Of a stretch of 64,000 nt of DNA, positions 21,126-32,700 are shown in pieces. Each line of letters starts with the position of its first letter. Position 1 is the stretch's first letter. The position numbers and the translations under genes are program-made. This DNA is from Aureobasidium sp. EXF-3400 (lineage: Eukaryota; Ascomycota; Dothideomycetes; Dothideales; Saccotheciaceae). Under the pieces are notes generated by a model. That model saw only the letters and a program-made list of their open reading frames with translations. It was not told the origin of the DNA and did not search any database. The DNA lies in NCBI GenBank assembly GCA_024195585.1, contig SWBL01000144.1, forward strand, positions 1 to 64,000, read 5' to 3'.

Positions 21126-23129
21126 AGGGTTGTCGAGTAAGTATATGTTGTGTTAAATATGTATAGACGAAATGGATATAAGGAATCACAGGGGAACTGG
21201 TGTTTAGGTATTGGGGGCGTTCGAAAAATCTAGGATAGATTCAATATAGTTATCTCGTATTTGCAAAAGTTTACCGCAACTCTCGTTGGCATGTGTGTTG
21301 TTCGTTGATCCATGACTCCATCGATGGAGCCATATCTTCTCTTTCCTCGCGTTGCACCATGCTTCTCTCCACATCCAGATTGCGATGTGACCTCCTGCGC
21401 CGCTGCTTATTCAACTTTTCTGCCTCTGGCTCGGGTTGAGATCGGGTTGGGTTGTGTCAATGCTTTTCCATCTTGCTCGACCCGGTGGCACTAGCATCGA
21501 GACAAGTGAAGTCCCAGTTTCTGGATGCCGACTTCTGTGTATCGTAAATCTGTATGTGTGTGTGTGTGTGTGTGTCTAGAAGATAATGCTTTCTGCGTAT
21601 TGTGGCAATGCTGTTGAAGATTGCGATCGAGAGATATGGTTGGCGGTTCCCCATCGTGGAGGATGCGAGGGGTGTGAGGTTGAGTCCTTGGTACTGGGTA
21701 CAAAGTTGTGTCTTCCGGTCTTCTATGGATCAAGACAGAGGCGTGGCTGTGTTCCAATCGATGGCGCTTGAATCCGAGTGATGTGTTAAACTTCTGAACT
21801 CTGTGTCTTGTATATCGTGAACCTTCATCTCTCTTTGTGTGTACCCGATAGATCTTGCCATATGAGTTTTTCAGCAAAGGGAGAGGCGTCCGCTGTGAGT
21901 TACTCAACACTGCTTTCCACGCATGAGGATGAGTAGAAGTGTTGTGTTCCCTTCCGTGGTCCTTGCGAAAGTTGTTGCAGTATCCTTCATCTCTGTACTC
22001 TTACTCTAGAATACTTCTTGGTGAAGCTCTTCCGGCTCGTACTATGGTTTAGCTCTCTCTACAGGACAATTCGCTATCTTTGTTCCCTAGACCTTGTTTG
22101 GCTGTTTTGCAAACCATGCCGATGATTCGCTTCGTAGAACGAGTTGAGATTGTTTGTAGCTGTCGTAAAACATGTGTGCCTTCTCCTTCTGACGTGCGCC
22201 CGTAGGAGTGATGGGACTGGACAGGTTGGATCCAATGAACGGACTTGTACGGAAATGCATCATTTGGCCTTAAACAGAGGAGCGTCCAAGTCCAGTCCGT
22301 CCAGTCCCATGATTGCTCCGCGGAGGCGAATATGAGTATCTCTACCGATAGCTTGGTGTTTATGAACAACATCAAATTTGATAGAACATCGCACCAGGGT
22401 ATGTTTGGCCACTTCGGGTTGATGCATTCTGCAAGACCTGGTTCTGGATGCCCACAATATCCGATACTTTGCTTGCCAGACAAGTCGAAGGCGTAAAATA
22501 TGGACCCGTTCATGGTTCGCTCAAGATTACCTGTGCTGAATGCTGATGGCTGTACTAGCATGCTGATGACAGGCCAAATCATTGCCTCACTGCAAAGCAT
22601 CACGAATTGCGATCAGGAATTGAAAGCATGGAAAATCCAAAAGGTGTTCTGAACAGCCTTAAGTCCTTTTCTCGATAGCAACGAACGCGGACAACATGGA
22701 AGATCAGTATTGCCATCGGGCAAAATTTCCGAGTCGGTTGGTAGACGAATACCACACCGGCGAGGCCGCCGTCTCCGCAAGTGTGTCATACTTGCACATG
22801 CGGGACGGACTCCGAATCTCGGCTTTGAACGAGCCGTGTAGGCGTGCATGAGAGTGCAGGACTTGGCCAAAGACCACGGCTAGGCCCCTAGGTCCCCCCC
22901 ATGTTGTGGTCACATCTCGGACATGCAATCCGGACCCATTTGATTGGATTAAAAGAAGTGCGTTCGCATTGATCGAGTGCGCGAGCCCGAATACATGGCG
23001 AAGAGCGACGCTACTGAAACCCAGACAAAACCCCTCGAACGGCGAACCAGGACGTTCGATTGCCATCATGCACTCAGTGGAGCATGTAGAGTATGTGCTG
23101 TGGTTCGACTTTCAGACATGGAATTTTGA
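21126..23129. other. 2-kb gene-poor intergenic region
   Basis: No supported gene. It contains a TG microsatellite near 21555-21575 and a 12-bp perfect inverted repeat (ATGGGACTGGAC at 22211-22222 and its complement at 22299-22310). A minus-strand open frame of about 183 codons (ATG near 22600, stop at 22049) has no recognisable domain and is not called. Confidence 0.4.
21555..21575. repeat. (TG)n microsatellite
   Basis: About ten consecutive TG dinucleotides. Confidence 0.85.
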
Positions 23130-24005
23130 TCAAACTGGTGTTTGAGCTTCTGGTTCAGATGGTGGCCAGTTCCGAGCAACTCTTCTTTCTTTGCACCAAT
23201 CTCCAAATGGTTTCCAGATGGCTTCCTTCTCAGCAGGTTTTAGGCTGGCAGCAAGACCACTCGTGCTAGTCGTGACAAACACCCTCGCGCCCTGATAACC
23301 GTCTTCTCCAGCAGTAGCAATACGGCCCATGTTCTCCTCTTCATCCTGCCAGCCCCAGTGGAACTCAGCTTTGCTGGGGTTCTTCCCATGACGATGGCGG
23401 AAGATGGCTTCCCAGATACCTTTGCCAACGATGCAAACACATTCCGGACGCCATTTACGGCACTTCTCGTGCAAGAGCGGAGCACCATCAGTCATCTCAG
23501 CTTTACTGAGTTCAGCAGCGTCTTTGGTGGGTCGTTCTACGATATTAGTATTGCCAAGGAGGTAACGGGCAGGCAATTCGACATCTTGCTCCGGGCGTAG
23601 TCGTTCATCGGTACAGCCGCTCGCGTGAAGGAGCTTCCAGAACTGATTGGAAGGATGTGCGTAGGCATGTCCTTGAGCAGCAGTACGTATGCCGGGGTTG
23701 GTCCCAACAAAGACAGCAATCAGGTTCGGAGCGAGAATGTCGGTAAGAGGGCTAAGGTGTTGATACTTGGATGGAGGCGCATACTTGCTTGGCGCCTTGC
23801 GCTTCTTGGATGATCTCGCTGTGGATGAAGGCTTTGGTTCCTCGGCCGGGGAGTTATGATTGTTGACTCGCTGAGTGTCTATCGCCACTGGTGTCCGGCG
23901 TGCTCGTGGCCGCAAAACGCGCGTTGGCATGACAGCGGTTGCAGATACATCCGGCCCTTCGTGAGCATACTGCTGCACCATTGTTCTGAAGTCGACTGCT
24001 GACAT
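23130..24005 (-). CDS. G/T(U)-mismatch DNA glycosylase, TDG/MUG family
   Basis: From the ATG at 24005 the protein has 291 residues. The N-terminal 80 residues are basic and disordered (ARSSKKRKAPSK), suited to nuclear entry or DNA binding. The MUG/TDG core starts near 82: LIAVFVGTNPG with the catalytic Asn at about 103, then GHAYAHPSNQFWKLL, LPARYLLGNTNIVERPT, VCIVGKGIWEA and the VFVTTSTSGLAA loop that corresponds to the second, helix-penetrating motif. The enzyme removes uracil or thymine from G mismatches in base-excision repair. The frame stays open with a further in-frame ATG at 24170, adding 55 Arg/Ser/Leu-rich residues with few acids, possibly a mitochondrial presequence. The shorter start is preferred because it gives the usual family length. 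Confidence 0.9.
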   Translation of the reverse strand: MSAVDFRTMVQQYAHEGPDVSATAVMPTRVLRPRARRTPVAIDTQRVNNHNSPAEEPKPSSTARSSKKRKAPSKYAPPSKYQHLSPLTDILAPNLIAVFVGTNPGIRTAAQGHAYAHPSNQFWKLLHASGCTDERLRPEQDVELPARYLLGNTNIVERPTKDAAELSKAEMTDGAPLLHEKCRKWRPECVCIVGKGIWEAIFRHRHGKNPSKAEFHWGWQDEEENMGRIATAGEDGYQGARVFVTTSTSGLAASLKPAEKEAIWKPFGDWCKERRVARNWPPSEPEAQTPV

Positions 24006-25320
24006 GTGGTCACAACACCAGATATGTTGATTGGAAAGAAAGGTTGCGAATGGAAGTCGTGAATATAAATTCCATGTGACGATGAGGTCATGAGTGCGGA
24101 GAAGGTGCAAACTCCGGGATCGTCCTTGATTTGACCTGCTTGCTAACAAAACGCTGTACGAGAGCAACATACGACGTTTGAATGTCTTTACTACACACTT
24201 ATGTTAGAGAACAATCTGTTGCAGGCGTAACCGTGCTATTCGCAGTAATACGGAGCTCTGGTCCGTGCAAGTAGACGATCGTGACAATGCGCAGCCATAC
24301 AGATCTGGAATGGAAGATTTAATACCATCGCAGGAGCCCTCCGCTGGCCTATCAACAAAAAGACTTTACGACTTTAGGTGGACCGAGGTCATCGAATTCT
24401 CAAACTTCGATGTGTGTCACATCAAAGCATCTAGGCTTTCTGCCGTACATTTGCGAAGCTTCTTTCAATCTAGTTGCAACCTTCACTGCTCTGTGACATC
24501 TGCTAGCCTAGCTGTTTATTCTCAGCTCTCACCAAAGTATAGCGTATCTCTCCTGACGCTACGTAAAGTCGAACTTGTGTGAAGTAGGCATGTAAAATGT
24601 CAACAAATCGATTCAGGGTGTGTCTATGATCCTCATCAATCGCTCTTTCGGATGTTGAACGAGGCCTCATGCAGGAATATCTCGTCTTGGGTTCGCAACA
24701 GGAGCTTGTAAGATAGTAAGACTGAAGTGATCGACGGGGAGTAGGCAGGGCATCCGATGAGATACGGAAATCCTCCCGACGACTTCACCATCGTGCTTGC
24801 CTGTTCAGCCCCAGTCCACACGATGTGGTTCAGAACGACTCTCTTCTCGTTCGCGCCTGTCATGTAACCTGATTGTCAACCCCTGCGCAGAAACGCCATG
24901 ACCTATCGTCAGATTTGAAGTCGCCTTCTGCAGGATTGTCGATGTTTTTTTCAAATGGCACTACCTATTCGTACGCCTCACTACGCCTACTCTCTATTGA
25001 CCTTTTGCTCTTCCTCATCCATTCTTCTACTCCTTCCAGTCGTTCTCGCCAAAATTTATGCTGTTATACACATAGTCAATTTTCGACCTTCCCACTTTGG
25101 ATTACATCCCGCAGCCCAGTCGAGGCCATCTCCATCATCACCAAAGGCTCCCATTGGTAACGTCCAGTCACTAAGCGTCTTCACTGGCACGGAATTCGGC
25201 GTCGCTGGCGCTTCGAAAGCCAAGCTCTGACACAATCACCGAGATATACGTGTCGCGGGGCCAACTCCGTGGCAGAAAGCCGGGTCCCAAAGCAAGCGTT
25301 CGGTTTTCCTTGGATAGGCC
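24006..25320. other. Intergenic divergent promoter region (TDG / Zn2Cys6)
   Basis: 1315 bp between divergent genes. A 75-codon ATG-initiated open frame on the minus strand (24636-24863) has no recognisable features. Otherwise nothing is supported. Confidence 0.4.
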
Positions 25321-27163
25321 ATGTTGTATCATCATCATCCAATGCCTCAGGACAGGGATAAGCAACGTGGTAAGGCTGTCAGTGTCGATGGGGAAACATC
25401 CGGTCATTCCGGTGCCCAGCATACAGTACCCAGGAAACTGACCGCCGTCGCCTGTATTGACTGTCGCAAAAGGAAGCGCAAGGTAATTACCAATCCGATC
25501 CTCGCCCAACGACTTCTCTCGTCGTATTGCAGCACTTACTGATAGGTGTTCACATCCAGTGCAACGGCGAGCGACCATCATGTTCAGCTTGCCAGACCAG
25601 AGGATTGTCTTGCATGTATGATGTGGTCGAGGGTGCAACACGGACCGAGGACTTGAAACAAAAGGTCTCGTCGTTGTCGTTCAGAGTACGAAATCTCGAG
25701 TTGTTTGTCAACAAGTTGAGGTATAGTACCGACAATGAAGCCAGCGCGATCCTCGCCCAGCTTAGGCTTGGAGACACAGTCGATGGAATCCTTGGCGCCG
25801 ACATGGCCGACGGTCTCTCAGACATGGGTGAATTGGACCAGGTAACGGATCAGTATGTTTCATCTGTGTCGTGGTGGCGACTGCAAGTTTTGGCTGACCC
25901 TTGGACAGAGCAGTGCCGACACTTCAAAGCGTGTCGACATTTGGCATTGGACTTGCTCCCAACCCAGCAGGTCCATCTCTGCTCACCAACACCCCTCTGT
26001 ACGAGTCATCGCCCAAGGAGCGGAGTGCTAGTATTGGAAATGGCAGTCCTGGCTTGGTCGATGGGGTCAAACGAGAAGCGAGTACATCACGACAGAACTC
26101 GTCTTCCCCATGGGCTCCTTCATTATTCGTCGAAGTTGACTCGCAGCATCTTTTGTTCAAAGACGGCCCGCACTCGAACATACAGAGTCCCGAGCAACCG
26201 TCGCCGCCAATCCTCGATGGCAGTGCTCCGGACCTGACCTATCTCGCAAGCAACCACAAGAAGCTATGGATCGATCCCACACTGTCGTCGTCCAGACCAG
26301 ACTCAAGTTCGGGTCCAAGCTCGAGTGCGCTAGACAGGCAGGCAAGACCCCTCGATGGACACAAGGCTAGACGCGAACTACTGAACGAGGCTCGTCCTGC
26401 CAGTGACAGTATCACGATATCGTCCCATCTGTTCAGCCCTGTCGGAGCCGCGCCCTTATCGCAACCACTCAGTCCACAGATGCTTGGTGTCGACCTGACG
26501 GCGCCTGCATGGGCAGTCAAATCCATGTACCTTATCGATGATCTCGACATGATGTCTACCGTCTACGTCGACTTCATCAACGAAGCGAAAGGATTCATCA
26601 GCTCGGGTGTCGCTCCAGATCGCTTGTTCGGAGTCCTTCCAGATGTTGAAGCTCTGGTGAATGAAGCTGCTTTCCAGAGATCTTCGTTCCTCTCCCAGTG
26701 GACCGCAAGACTTGCCAATAGCTTTGGCATGCCGACGCTGTCGTGTCGCATGGCCGTCATGTGGCTCCATTGGCATCTCATGCGATGGATGATCCACCCC
26801 ACTCCAGCAACCTATCTCGCCATCCCAGATTGGTATAGACCAACACCGTATCAGGTCTTCGTCCCGCATCCTGTCTATGTCGACTTCCAGGTCTGGCCGA
26901 GACTACGAGATGCAGTTATCCAGCGTGTCGATCTGCAGTGTCAACCATTGTATTGGTACTCTGAGGCTGCCACGACCATCGATTGCAATTGGCCCGGTAG
27001 CGATCAAGACGCCGTCTCTTACGACACCAACGCTAGGATGACCCTCTCAGCGCCTTTCGTCCACCACCTGATGGACTTAAGCAACTGGAGTGTTGGCCCT
27101 GTCATTCGGAAGCATATCCCAGATGCATGTACTATTCTTCAGATCAAGTACGGTCCCATGTAG
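25321..27163 (+). CDS. Zn2Cys6 transcription regulator with DUF3425-like C-terminal region
   Basis: Three exons, 25321-25482, 25560-25852 and 25909-27163, give 569 residues. Splicing after CRKRKRK to an acceptor at 25559 restores a perfect zinc cluster: Cys45, 48, 55, 62, 65, 72 with CX2CX6CX6CX2CX6C spacing. The second intron uses donor GTATGT and branch CTGAC. A heptad-like linker (LKQKVSSLSFRVRNLELF) follows and may dimerise. The middle is Ser/Pro-rich. The last 200 residues resemble DUF3425: LHWHLMRWMIHPTP, PDWYRPTPYQ, VPHPVYVDFQVWPRLRD. DUF3425 usually accompanies bZIP factors, so a Zn2Cys6 pairing is less usual. The nuclear regulator role follows from the zinc cluster; target genes are unknown. 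An in-frame ATG at 25342 is an alternative start. Confidence 0.88.
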
Positions 27164-28846
27164 AGAAAGAGAAAGAAAGCAAAAGATGTTAGCACATACA
27201 AGGACATACATATTGCAAGTCTATGGCTGCCATGGAAAAACGATGGGACCTAGGCATTGCTGCCGAAGGACCGTCCACGACACCCATCCTTGCATGGATT
27301 TAGTTGCGTCTTCGGATCGCAGAAGGAAAAAAGGGCATCATCTACACACGCTCAACACCGCGATGTGGTATGCCGTCGACTTTGTCAAACATCGATGTAA
27401 AATTGGAAGGAAAGTTGCACACCTGTTGGCGCTCCCCGAAGCGACCACATCATTAAAACTGCGGGCCGACCGCCGGGCCGAGAGCCCGCCTCCGAAAGTC
27501 TGGTTGGCGGGTATGCAGAACATCAGTCCTAACTTCTGCACACCATCAGCGCCTATAGTAACGTCGACCGAGACCTTGCCTTGTTCGTCGTTGTTACCGA
27601 GTGCAAGATCACCAGTTGCTAGATCTGAGTTGAAGCTGGAGGAGACAAGACGGACAACAAGAAGAAGTCATGATTCACGAAGGTCATGACTAGTCATAAA
27701 AGTTATGAGAACCACGAAAGTACCACTGCAACCTCTAGAGATACATGATCTTGGATACTGGGATACAGTGGTGAAGACTATGTGCCGCTGTCGTGGTCAT
27801 ACCTCGAGAGTCGCGACCCACAACGGCCGAACTCGGCTCTTAGACCAAGGTCGTCGCATGATACGACACTGTTATGAGATCGTTTGCAAGTCTTGATACC
27901 TGACTATCGCATGCTGGAGTGTTTGATGGTTGTCGCAGCCCTGCGCTCAAGAAACCCTGTCATCCCAGATTCTCTTGAGGGAGCATCCATGCAAAGTTCG
28001 CTTGCCCTGACGGAACAAGAAGCTTCAACGATGGCGGCGACCTGTCAATACAGCGACAACACAGCGACAACAAAGTCAAGTGATGAGCGTACGATCTATG
28101 TCTCAGCTATCCCTTGCTTTGATAGAGGCGCCTCCAAGTCAAACTTGCGCAGCTGGTTGTACCTTGTCCCTCGTCGAGAGTACAGAGTCTCTTTTCTTAC
28201 TCTCGTCAGGGCTGACCCTTGCAGCCGCTTTAGCTGTAGTAGACAGATCAATAGTAGACAATTTCTTTTACTTCATAACGCTGCTCTCTGTTGCACAACC
28301 ACTTATAAATAGGCATCTGAAATGTAATAAGATCTACAGACTATAGACTACAGTCTAGATGACCGTGTTGTAATATTGAAGGCAGCCACGACTGATAAGC
28401 ATTGTTCCTTCCTCGTCGCGTAAACTTCTTTCTTGAGGAAGGCACATACCTACATAGCAATTTTTATTCACCCCTTCCTCGTCTGCTGGTTCGCTCCTTC
28501 CCAAATCTTCATTCGCTCCTTCCCTGTCCGTCCATCCGTCCACAAACAAGGTGGTTACGAGTCAGCATATCGTATGACCATCATTCCTTCCTAATTACGA
28601 GTCGGCCTTTGGTGAGGAATACATAGAAACTTCCCCATCTGCTACTTGCTCCTTCCTTACTGTCTTATTGACTCGATCTGAGGAAATCACCAAGTCCACG
28701 TGTTACTTGACCTTCGTTCCTTCCTCATCGTACATGTTACCCCGCACTTTTTTGGGTAGGCTTCATATACGCAAAATTTTGCTCCTTCCTCATCTGACGA
28801 GATCTAACCAGTCTCGAGATATCTCCGAATTTCCTAATTCGGTCAC
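27164..28846. other. Gene-poor region upstream of tRNA-Ser
   Basis: 1.68 kb without a supported protein gene. The right half (about 28400-28800) contains recurring CTCCTTCCT-type motifs, listed as a repeat. The left half is 3' flank of the regulator and unassigned sequence with a sharp change to AT-richer DNA after about 28300. Confidence 0.45.
28404..28790. repeat. Dispersed CTTCCT/CTCCTTCCTCATC motif cluster
   Basis: The core TTCCTTCCT or CTCCTTCC recurs near 28405, 28472, 28494, 28515, 28583, 28649, 28714 and 28781, often followed by TCATCTG or TCGTC and at times GACGAG. The spacing is irregular (about 20-70 bp). The array ends about 55 bp before tRNA-Ser. It looks like a degenerate repeat or regulatory polypyrimidine cluster. 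Confidence 0.55.
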
Positions 28847-28927
28847 GGCGCTTTGGCGGAGTGGTTAACGCGATGCCCTGCTAAGGCATTTCCTTCGGGA
28901 GCGTGTGTTCGAATCACACAGGCGTCG
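28847..28927 (+). tRNA. tRNA-Ser(GCT)
   Basis: A complete class II tRNA. The acceptor stem GGCGCTT pairs with AGGCGTC (two G-U pairs), with discriminator G at 28927. The D arm is GCG...CGC with the AGTGGTTAA loop. The anticodon arm ATGCC/GGCAT encloses loop CTGCTAA with anticodon GCT (Ser, AGC/AGT codons). A long variable arm TTCC-TTC-GGGA follows, and the T arm is GTGTG-TTCGAAT-CACAC. No intron. A T-rich run (GTTTTTGTCG) follows for Pol III termination. Confidence 0.96.
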
Positions 28928-29816
28928 AGTTTTTGTCGTTTTTAAGCCGATACGAAGGTTCAGAAATCTTTCTGAAGAGACAGAAATGTAGAGCAGAAGA
29001 CGGCGCATCTTTTGAGCTATTTTTCAAGATTTTTGAGCAAGTGGTGGTGAAGATATGGTGGTTGGAAGTCGAGGGGTTTCGGATGGGCAGCCGGGGTTGA
29101 AACTTGGTATACATTCTGATATGCACGTTTGGGCAGTAGGATGTACTGCTTTGTTTATAGAGATAGACAAGGTAACTATCTGTACATGTACTATAGTACT
29201 GACATTGCCTACTGTCTCTAAACACCATAAATGCGGTCCCTTATGGGAGAGGTATACGACTTGTGCTTGAACTTCGTAACATGTTTATGGTCCACGATTG
29301 GCATAAGCACTAGCCACATATAGATAGCATACATATCAAGACTAATCTGTTTGATCCAAGGAATAAATTGCGGTATGGGTGTAAAGGTTGTTATAGGAGT
29401 GGCCGACTTCTACATCCGGCCAACTTCCCTATACAATTATGGTACATCCCACGCAGAGAGGCTTGAGGTTGACTGTTCCAGTTCACAAGGAGACATCGAC
29501 TTGGAAAATTCTCGAGATATCTTCCTGCCTGACCTTTCTGTATCACTTTGATTATCTTGCGGGCTTCAGTTTCGGAGAACGCACCAAATCCTACAGGCTA
29601 ACTCTAAGTTTTACAACCGCGATACATTCATAGTGAAATCTAGCTGCTAACAGGTTTATACCGTCTACAATCTAGACACACGCCACACACCGTCATGTAC
29701 AGTAACGATGCACAAAGAAACATTCGACAGGAATTCGTATTCAGCTTCTCAAGCTACTACCACACATGATCTTCATCCTTCATGTCCTCAACACATTCAC
29801 TCAACCTCCACATCTA
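28928..29816. other. Intergenic region between tRNA-Ser and GH47 gene
   Basis: 889 bp. The start carries the T-rich Pol III terminator of the tRNA. The remainder is AT-rich, has only short open frames, and serves as the 3' flank of the minus-strand mannosidase. Confidence 0.5.
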
Positions 29817-31388
29817 CTACTTAGCCTGCTGAGAACGAACCTTGAAGGGATGACCCTCAGTGTTGAAGACCCAAGTCTGCTCCTCTCCCTTTTTCGCAAC
29901 ATGCACCTTGGAGTCCTCTGCTTGGATCAACCAAGCATACTTGAAAGTCTCGGCAAACACGAAACTCTCCTGGAAGTTGAGGCAGTTTCCTCCGTGTGTT
30001 GCATTCACATTTGTGACTGCCGAGAAGCCAGATCCAGTACGGCAGGTGGCGTTGATGGCTTTGAACGCGTTCCATGACCAGTCCTGGTACTTTTTGTCAC
30101 CCGTGGCGCGGTAGGCGTAGTAGAGCGATTCGAGAACTTCGGGTCGCAGGTCATAGCTGGGGTTTGTCATGTTGAAGCCATTTTCCTTGATAAATTTGTC
30201 CTCCTCGACATCCTCTTCCTCGAAAAGATTCACATCTTCCCACGTCCAAGCCTCAGGACCAATGCCTGTTAGAGTAGCAGCATAGGTTGCAGCACAACTG
30301 TCTGTGAGATTCTGGCCCAATTCGATGAGTGTTTGATTCCCCAACACTAACCCGCCAAGGATCCAGTTACCTCCAGCAAAGCAAGCGAGATGACTGGATC
30401 TCAGAATCACATCTTGCTCGATCCAGTCAGAAAGGAATGTCAGATCCGGACGAGAGTAAGGGTGTGAGGATATCTCGCTAGAGGACGATGACTCGACGGC
30501 TTGCAGCCATTCGTCCTTGTAATCTGAGAAGTGAACAGGATCGTAAACGAACATCTTGATCAGGTATTCGTAGTAGGAGTCGTCACCTCCACCCCATCCG
30601 CCTGCTGCATCGAGAAAAGCACCTGTACGAAGGTCGATGTTTGTGCCGCGAAGACCGGGCAGTGGTTGTATCGTAGCATTTCTGTAGGTGGGGTGAAGAA
30701 GATACTCCTCGGCGGTTTGAGTCAAGTTTGCAAACTCGGTTACATGAACCATGTCTGATAGGCGAGTCCATTCGAGAATCAAAGTACCAGCGACAGCAAG
30801 TCCGGTAGACTGATCGATGTCGTAATGTTCACCCTTGAAGTCGAGATTGTTGGCAGGAATGCCAGTCGGCGTGTCGAACGCAAACTTCATCTTGTTGGCC
30901 AGACTGACGGCCTGAATCTTCAAAGCAGTGATGTCGTCTGGCGATTCGGTCAAGTGCTGGTAAGGGCCAGTCAACAGATCAACGCCCGAAAGCATACCAC
31001 CTAGATAGCGGATGGTCGTCTCGAACAAGCTGACAGGCTCATTGCCTTTGCTGACGTTGAAGTTTATGCTGGGGATGTATTCCAAGATCGTTGTTACCAC
31101 ATCTTGTGATTCCATCAAGATAGCGGTACTCAAGGCATCGACAGCAGTGGCACCCCAGCCATTTCTGGAATCGGAGAACGTGTTGTTGAGTGGATGTAGT
31201 TCATCGTTGGGGAACGCGAATGTACGGTATCCATACCAAGCAAACTCAAAGGCCTCTTTCACTGCTTGGGCCCTCTTTTGCGGGACAGTACGCGTGTCAT
31301 TGTTGGTTCGGGCAATAGGTAGGATATGTGAGTTTGCTGAAGAAGTGAACACCACGATAGCGCCGACGAGAATCTTGTACAGACGCAT
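29817..31388 (-). CDS. Secreted GH47 alpha-1,2-mannosidase
   Basis: Single exon from the ATG at 31388, 523 residues. Residues 1-20 are a signal peptide. Hallmarks of class I (GH47) mannosidases are in order: KEAFEFAWYGY near 40, NGWGATAVDALSTA near 75, FETTIRYLGGMLS near 120, LAVAGTLILEWTRLS near 215, GGGDDSYYEYLIK near 285, LACFAGGNWILGG near 340, and LRPEVLESLYYAYRATGD near 435 with the conserved RPE acid. Several NxS/T sites are present. The enzyme trims alpha-1,2-linked mannose from N-glycans. The signal peptide without a further membrane anchor suggests a secreted or secretory-pathway enzyme like Aspergillus msdS/mns1B rather than the ER-anchored form. Confidence 0.93.
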   Translation of the reverse strand: MRLYKILVGAIVVFTSSANSHILPIARTNNDTRTVPQKRAQAVKEAFEFAWYGYRTFAFPNDELHPLNNTFSDSRNGWGATAVDALSTAILMESQDVVTTILEYIPSINFNVSKGNEPVSLFETTIRYLGGMLSGVDLLTGPYQHLTESPDDITALKIQAVSLANKMKFAFDTPTGIPANNLDFKGEHYDIDQSTGLAVAGTLILEWTRLSDMVHVTEFANLTQTAEEYLLHPTYRNATIQPLPGLRGTNIDLRTGAFLDAAGGWGGGDDSYYEYLIKMFVYDPVHFSDYKDEWLQAVESSSSSEISSHPYSRPDLTFLSDWIEQDVILRSSHLACFAGGNWILGGLVLGNQTLIELGQNLTDSCAATYAATLTGIGPEAWTWEDVNLFEEEDVEEDKFIKENGFNMTNPSYDLRPEVLESLYYAYRATGDKKYQDWSWNAFKAINATCRTGSGFSAVTNVNATHGGNCLNFQESFVFAETFKYAWLIQAEDSKVHVAKKGEEQTWVFNTEGHPFKVRSQQAK

Positions 31389-32700
31389 ATTGGACTTGAT
31401 TGAAAACGCGCGCGATGTGAGTCTTGAAAATAAGAACAAGAAACAGCCAAATCAAGAATAATGATGGCGCGGCTGAGTCTGATGAATAAGTTTGGCTGTG
31501 ATTGATGTGTCGAAAAGCCGCGAAGTTGACGTCTGATCAAGAAACTTCGCCCGACCAATTCTGGATAGGTAGGCAGGAGCTGTTGCTGATGACCGTTAGA
31601 AAAAATCATCCCGTGCAGTATCAAGCAGGTCGCACCTGCTCTGTCTACTCGATCCAAGCCAATCAAGTATAAGTCTTTGCAGATTTTCAATGGATCATGT
31701 GCATCTTGGAGATTTGCCTAGAACTTTGAACATACAGTATCAGATAGTCGTGCAGTTATAAAAAAGCAAGTTGGACAAAGCATGATCATCGGACTCGTGC
31801 GCCTGGCACCGAAATATTGAATCCCAGGCCGCCCATCCAGACCACGTTTGCCTTGGAAAAGAGTGCACAGCATGTTCATATCCAGATGACCATCCAAGTC
31901 TATCGGCCTGACCATGCGTGACTTTAGCACACTGGCAAGTGTGTACCTCACAGCCTCGTGAGATGCCTCTCGCTTCGATAGCCAACTCAGAAACCGTCTG
32001 ACGAACGGTTTGTACAGTGTCGACATGGTTCCTGAGATTTGCACATGCATGTGACAATGAAGTGTTAACATGAAGAAGCACGCTCCTCTCCAAGGTCATT
32101 TAAGCATTTGCATTAGCCTCCGAAGGTGCGTTGCACACGACCCGCAGTGTGAAATGATTAGTGATGTTATGCTTTATACCAACGAGCAGACCGCGGCAGT
32201 CATGACCCACCGAAACCATTCGTCTCGATTGCTTCGTATGGTTCGAGAGGCTGTGTATGACTTTGCCGCCGACAATCTCTGCTATCGAGAGTTATGGGGA
32301 TTCCAGAGGTACCGAAATTCCAGAAGAGAAGAAGTCGCTGCTCACACGTTCACCGCATGTGCGCATTGCGTGTACGTGGCGAGGCGGATCATCTTTACGA
32401 GTAGAGTGATGTTGAACAGCATGGAAGCATGTTGGTAATGAATGACGCAGGGTAGCACTGGCAAAAATCCTCGGCTCGTGTATTATACATCCCATGATCA
32501 GGAGGGCCTAGTGATACAGCAGCGATGAGCAAATCTACCGAACAAATCAATGTATTGGAGCAATATCCATATCTGCGGTTCCTCAGCTTGAGCCATATGT
32601 GACTACCAATCATTGTTGATATCCACAAAAATCCTGCCTCACGCTTCGTCCTGTGCCTTACATCTATCTGTCCAACACGCATCACGTCTCTTGGAAACTT
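31389..32700. other. Intergenic region between GH47 and AGC-kinase genes
   Basis: 1312 bp containing the GH47 promoter at the left and the 3' flank of the kinase gene at the right. Open frames of about 120 codons on both strands (31740-32440) show no protein features. Nothing else is supported. Confidence 0.45.

Noticed and set aside
22049..22600. 183-codon minus-strand open frame with ATG
   Set aside because: No domain, signal peptide or family resemblance, and it includes the inverted-repeat region; coding status cannot be supported.
25853..26237. Read-through of exon 2 of the Zn2Cys6 gene
   Set aside because: The open frame continues past the GTATGT donor, but only splicing to 25909 reaches the conserved C-terminal region.
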